64,000 bases of DNA. Origin: Purshia tridentata (taxonomy: Eukaryota > Streptophyta > Magnoliopsida > Rosales > Rosaceae). Positions 60,024-64,000 of this stretch are shown here, one piece after another. The stretch is taken from positions 62,001 to 126,000 of the forward strand of contig QANT01006746.1 of assembly GCA_003254885.1 (NCBI GenBank). Direction: 5' to 3'. The notes under the pieces are model-generated. The model was given only the letters and a program-made list of their open reading frames with translations, was not told the origin of the DNA and did no database searches. Both the position numbers and the translations under genes were made by a program. How positions within the stretch are numbered: position 1 is the first letter of the stretch; each line of letters opens with the position of its first letter.

Positions 60024-60575
60024 AGTGGAGTTCAGAGGATGTATATGAGAAGTGAAAGTGAAATAATGTACCACTGTTGTTGGGCTTTTTCTATAAATGT
60101 GTTGATGTTAGCTTCATAGGTGTACGTACGTAGTGAGTGCTTTGTGTTCACGAATTTAGTCAGAATTTGAGAGCTCGAAGGATTCGGATCGGGTAGAATG
60201 TGGCTGTTCCTTCCTGTGTGTTTACATTGTTGTGTTTAAACGTTGTGTACGCATGTCCTTAATGTATGCAAATATGCATTTGCTCTCTCTCTCTCTCTCT
60301 ACACGCAACAAGACGCCAATCAAAAAATATAAATAAATTAAATGAGAACATTATGTTTTCTTCTCAAATGTTACTAACAACACCATTACTTTTGTCAAGA
60401 AAAACAATCACATTAACTGTTTTTTTTTTGGGTACAAAGTTTGAACTCATTTGCAGAAGCTAGATTGCTCTGGCATAAAATTACAGAACAATGCCAGTAA
60501 AACTTTGACTTGCGTGATTGGCAGCAGATGAAATCCGTTTGCAGGTGCTGTGGTCATTAAGAGAAACCCAGGGGT

Positions 60576-63146
60576 TCACTGAGAAGGATGCTCGAAGTCA
60601 GTCCCAGCAGCTTGGGTGTCCATATTAACAGGATCGGCGTTTGAGTCGTTGGGTATCCAAAACGTGAGAACAGTCGATGCAGCGGCAAACATGGCCCTGC
60701 GAGGAGCCCACTTCAAGCACGATGGCACTCCAATGTGGCTGTTCCAGCTTGCCACCTATATATGGAAAATACCAATTATTGGAGATTCAACTTTGCATCT
60801 ATAATCTCATGATAGTAAATAGTAAGCACTCAATTACTGCAATTGGGCATGTTTTTCTGTTTCGAAGCATAAACAAGCAAATGCATTAAGGATAACAATG
60901 AAATGAATCAACCAACTGAATCAACATGATATAATTTTTATCATAATTAGATGACCAAGCAAACTGAATTTTCTTTAATCGTTATAATTAGATGTTCTAC
61001 AACTTGCATCTATCCTGGTGGTGCAGTGACCCACCGACATATGCACCTTTTCTCGTTGGGTGCAAGAGTAAATAATCCATATCTATAATTGTCAGCACAG
61101 TTTTTCTGTTTAAACGACTCACATTGGAATCACTACAAAAGAGGTTTACTAAAATATCAAGCACCTAAAATATTTTCGAGAAAACGCTATGTGATTAGGT
61201 GAACGCTGAAAAGGTAGTAACTAGAGGCATCATAACAGGATATAAGTACGCAAGCAGCTAAGCAAATAAGATGCTTTTGGTGTTACTCTTTTCTTCTCTG
61301 GGGAAGAGAGAGAGAGGGGGGTCATAGGAGGCAATAGGGGGAGTACACGGTCCTTCTATTAAATAGTATGCCACAACCATGCACCAATCGGAACAGATAA
61401 GTATTCATCATGACTAGCATTTAAAACATTCATCATAAGCAGATTTTAAATTAATTGATACCTCATTTCGCCTGTTGATGCTCCAGGCATGCAAATTTCC
61501 GTCTCCAGAGCCTTTGACAACGATGCAAAATAAAAATCAGGACATAGATAAGATTACCACATGGTAACAGATAGTGTGAAATACATATACCTGACACCAC
61601 ATACTGGCCGTCTGGGGTAAAAGTTGCCTCTATAATTATATTCGGAGATGGTTCCAAACTGTACCCACAACGCTGAACAGAGGAAAGTTCTACACTGTTA
61701 TACATATGCCTAGACAATGAATCAGATATTGTAGGCTTACTTGGATTGAAAAACGAGCAGAGAAGCCTTTCAGAAGAGAGTGTGTGTGTGCGCGCGCGCG
61801 AGAGACAGATATCTCAAAATAAAGATGCCTACGCAGGGAAGCACCCAAATACAAAATAATCTAAACAGGAAAGAACACCTTCTCTCCTCCATATGCGTCC
61901 AGAACATAGATGTTGTTGTTTGTGGTTGTCAGGAGCATTGATTTTCCATCATTGCTAAATTTGATATCACAAACTTCAGCTGTATCTCCACCAACTAAAA
62001 AGGTGTCAAACGGACCCTAATTAGGAAAATTTAGTTAAATTCATGATATGAAAATTCATAATATTTCCAATAGAAAATTAGTACTTTATAGGTTATAACC
62101 TTGTCATACGAACGTGAATCAAACAATTTAATAGCACCCCCTTCCATTGCCACAGCAAAAACAAGACCTTGTTGGTCATAGGCAACTGTAGGTCTACCAC
62201 GAAGATGTAAAATTCCCTGTAAGCATGAATTGCAATATTGCCTTCAGAGCTGCCTCTCAAGTAATCTGGGTTACGTTTCTAAATTCAGCCTATATTTCTC
62301 ATGTATGTATTTAAAACCAACCTACCTGGCAGGCATTAACACGAAGATCCCATATTCTGACGCTGTGGTCCAACGAACCAGACATGAAGCTATCATTTAT
62401 TGGAGACATACAGAGGGAAACAATTCTACAGCAGAGATTAATATAAATAATGAGCAAAACAACCTTTCTCAAAGTAAAAAATAATGATAAAAGGTAACAA
62501 CTCATGAGCATTGACAATTATATTGTTGGGATGTCTAATTTTAAAATGGAAATGGCAGACGATATAAGGAAGAAAAAGAAATGACAATCAAAGATAAGAC
62601 CTTATCGAAGAACCCACATGTGTTTGTGTGCATGTATACACATCATAATCACAAAACTGAAAAGCTCAGGTAATATATGCAACAATTCAGACAAACTTCA
62701 GAACATGAATTGACTGCTGTGACCTAGCAAACAGACTTACATTCTGATTCTTCTTAAATCGATCGCATTTTCTAAAGTGAATTTCAGCAAAAGGTACAGG
62801 CCATATTGCCTTAATGTACAATTAATGACAACAAGCATTATTCTGCTTATTATTAAAGTACCAAAAGGTCATAGGATCTAAACCTCTCTTTATGTCCTTT
62901 GAAGTAGCGAAGGCAACGATTATCATACATTGACAGATACCGCAGTGATTCTGCTAAAGAAACAGTTAGGATCAATTCTCCAATAATATGACAGCAATTA
63001 TGAGTGAAATAATCAAAGAAACACTAAAAAACTTGCCTCCGGTAGAATCCAAATTGTATCTTGAAGAGCAAATAACAGAGCTTGGGTGATGGGTAAAGCA
63101 AATCTGATCGGCTCCATGTTTCTTATGATATGTGGTCTTTAGCAAC
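60576..63146 (-). CDS. WDR82/Swd2-type WD40 subunit of COMPASS (APRF1/S2L-like), 5' end outside window
   Basis: WD40 protein of the histone H3K4 methyltransferase and mRNA 3'-end machinery; the Arabidopsis relative APRF1 affects flowering time. Eight exons seen: 63037-63146, 62884-62950, 62326-62425, 62100-62216, 61879-62016, 61591-61672, 61462-61511, 60576-60755, about 280 residues. Motifs: LLKTTYHKKHGADQICFTHH, SRYNLDSTGESLRYLSMYDN, VSLCMSPINDSFMSGSLDHS, VRIWDLRVNACQ, RCGYSLEPSPNIIIEATFTP and the ending VLTFWIPNDSNADPVNM. About 50 N-terminal residues are missing because their exons lie right of 64000; 63147-64000 reads as intron. One intron (62951-63036) has a GC donor rather than GT. Confidence 0.93.
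61785..61803. repeat. Compound (GT)n(GC)n microsatellite in a COMPASS-subunit intron
   Basis: GTGTGTGTG runs directly into CGCGCGCGCG and then GAGAG. A short CG alternation is unusual in AT-rich intron DNA. Confidence 0.8.
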
Positions 63147-64000
63147 CTGGAGTTCATGAAAAAATGCAAAAAAACAATAATGCTTGATACAGTTCCCTGT
63201 CATTGCCTCATTGGTTTCTATGAGCTACATCTATAAAACATAAATTTCATATTAAGGAAAGAACTTCAAAGTGGCAAGCAAGTAATTATAGTCAGTCCCA
63301 CATACATACGCATCCTAGAACGGTTAATATCAATAAAGTCTCACTACAACAAACCAGGTAATATGGCAGAGATCAAACTTAGATACAGCATGCCATTGAT
63401 AACAGCAGTATTGCACAGCGATACAATTAAACCAGTCCACTTATAAGATGTAGGACAAGTGGGACAGATGGATGAAACACATCAGACATGTGGAGGAAAG
63501 CATGAGACAGGTGGAGGATCAACACATCTAAGCCAAGGACTGGTCCACAATGAGGGTCACAGTTGACCAAACCTCTTTTATCTGTAATACTCTTATCTTC
63601 CCCCTTTCTTTCCCTTTTCCCCACATGAACCAGCCCCCATTATGTAACATCTTACCTTATTTCTTATTTCAAGGTGTACTCCTTGTTTGTTTCAAGGAAC
63701 TGATATGATTGTAATCTCCTTACAAAAGGGATATTTTGGTATGCAGTGAAAGGTGATGAATATTCAGAAAAATTAGCCCCAAAACGTGAGTACTGCTCTG
63801 TGTGAAATACAGAGGAACGTCCCTAGCCCGAGAGCTAGCCCCTTCAGCAATTCTGCTGCGTCATTATATTACTAAGATTCATGCAGTTCAACATTCAACC
63901 CCAAATGAACGAATAAGCATCTCTTCAATTGACAACAACAAAGTCCAACTTTACAACACAAAACCGTCTCGATCAAATTCAAATTTATGTTCCCGCATAC
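63147..64000 (-). other. Intron of the COMPASS WD40 gene continuing past the window edge
   Basis: The exon at 63037-63146 begins after a CAG acceptor mid-codon. None of the expected N-terminal text (RINSIDFHKKDD-type) is found to its right, so this 854-bp stretch is interpreted as part of a longer intron. Confidence 0.6.

Noticed and set aside
1-64000. tRNA genes, rRNA genes, CRISPR-like arrays and LTR-bounded elements
   Set aside because: None was seen on reading both strands: no clear T-loop GGTTCGAATCC context, no regularly spaced direct repeats with unique spacers, and no long terminal repeats or polyprotein-like frames. Short or diverged cases could have been missed without a search tool.

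Overview
This is nuclear DNA from a flowering plant, most likely a core eudicot. The genes have many short GT-AG introns, intergenic DNA is AT-rich, and the recognisable proteins are plant-type: MKK3 with an NTF2-like tail, a LOB-domain protein, a SIAMESE-RELATED inhibitor and an oleosin. The overall look suggests a woody rosid, perhaps Rosaceae/Prunus, but that is an impression rather than a measurement. Two runs of N (a 23-base gap in poly-C and one N in poly-T) show this is a draft assembly.

Layout, left to right: the 5' part of a plastid ABC transporter (ABCB26/TAP1-like, minus, 1-1399, cut by the window edge); ribosomal protein L27a (plus, 3017-3460); a GPI-transamidase GAA1/GPAA1 subunit (plus, 6 exons, 5444-8706); a single-exon F-box/LRR gene (plus, 10292-11725); a 6.8-kb gene-poor stretch; a SIAMESE-RELATED CDK inhibitor resembling SMR6 (minus, 18544-18870) with two E2F-type sites upstream; a stretch with a well-defined hAT MITE (20358-20903) and a second MITE-like element; a 13-kb gene for a roughly 3,200-residue acidic repeat protein that I cannot place in a named family (plus, 19 exons modelled, 23694-37037); Pescadillo (minus, 13 exons, 39133-43112) head to head with the WD40 ubiquitin-ligase receptor CDT2/DTL (plus, 16 exons, 43987-47464); MKK3 (minus, 9 exons, 48249-51288); a LOB/LBD gene with a leader intron (plus, CDS 56059-56580); an oleosin (plus, 59514-60023); and the 3' eight exons of a WDR82/Swd2-type COMPASS subunit (minus, 60576-63146), whose first exons lie beyond the right edge.

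Most genes are independent housekeeping or developmental genes with no operon logic. Two loose themes are visible. The ribosome-biogenesis genes (RPL27a, Pescadillo) carry telo-box motifs near their starts. The G1/S genes (SMR6-like and CDT2) carry E2F-type sites, and a third E2F-like cluster near 14.36-14.45 kb has no gene I can assign to it.

The most unusual object is the acidic repeat gene. It grew by at least three nested kinds of duplication: an 11-unit tandem array of about 67 residues inside one 2.6-kb exon, a three-unit array of about 125 residues in another exon, and duplication of a whole five-exon block with its introns. All gene models were built by hand from splice signals, reading-frame continuity and remembered family sequences; no alignment was run.
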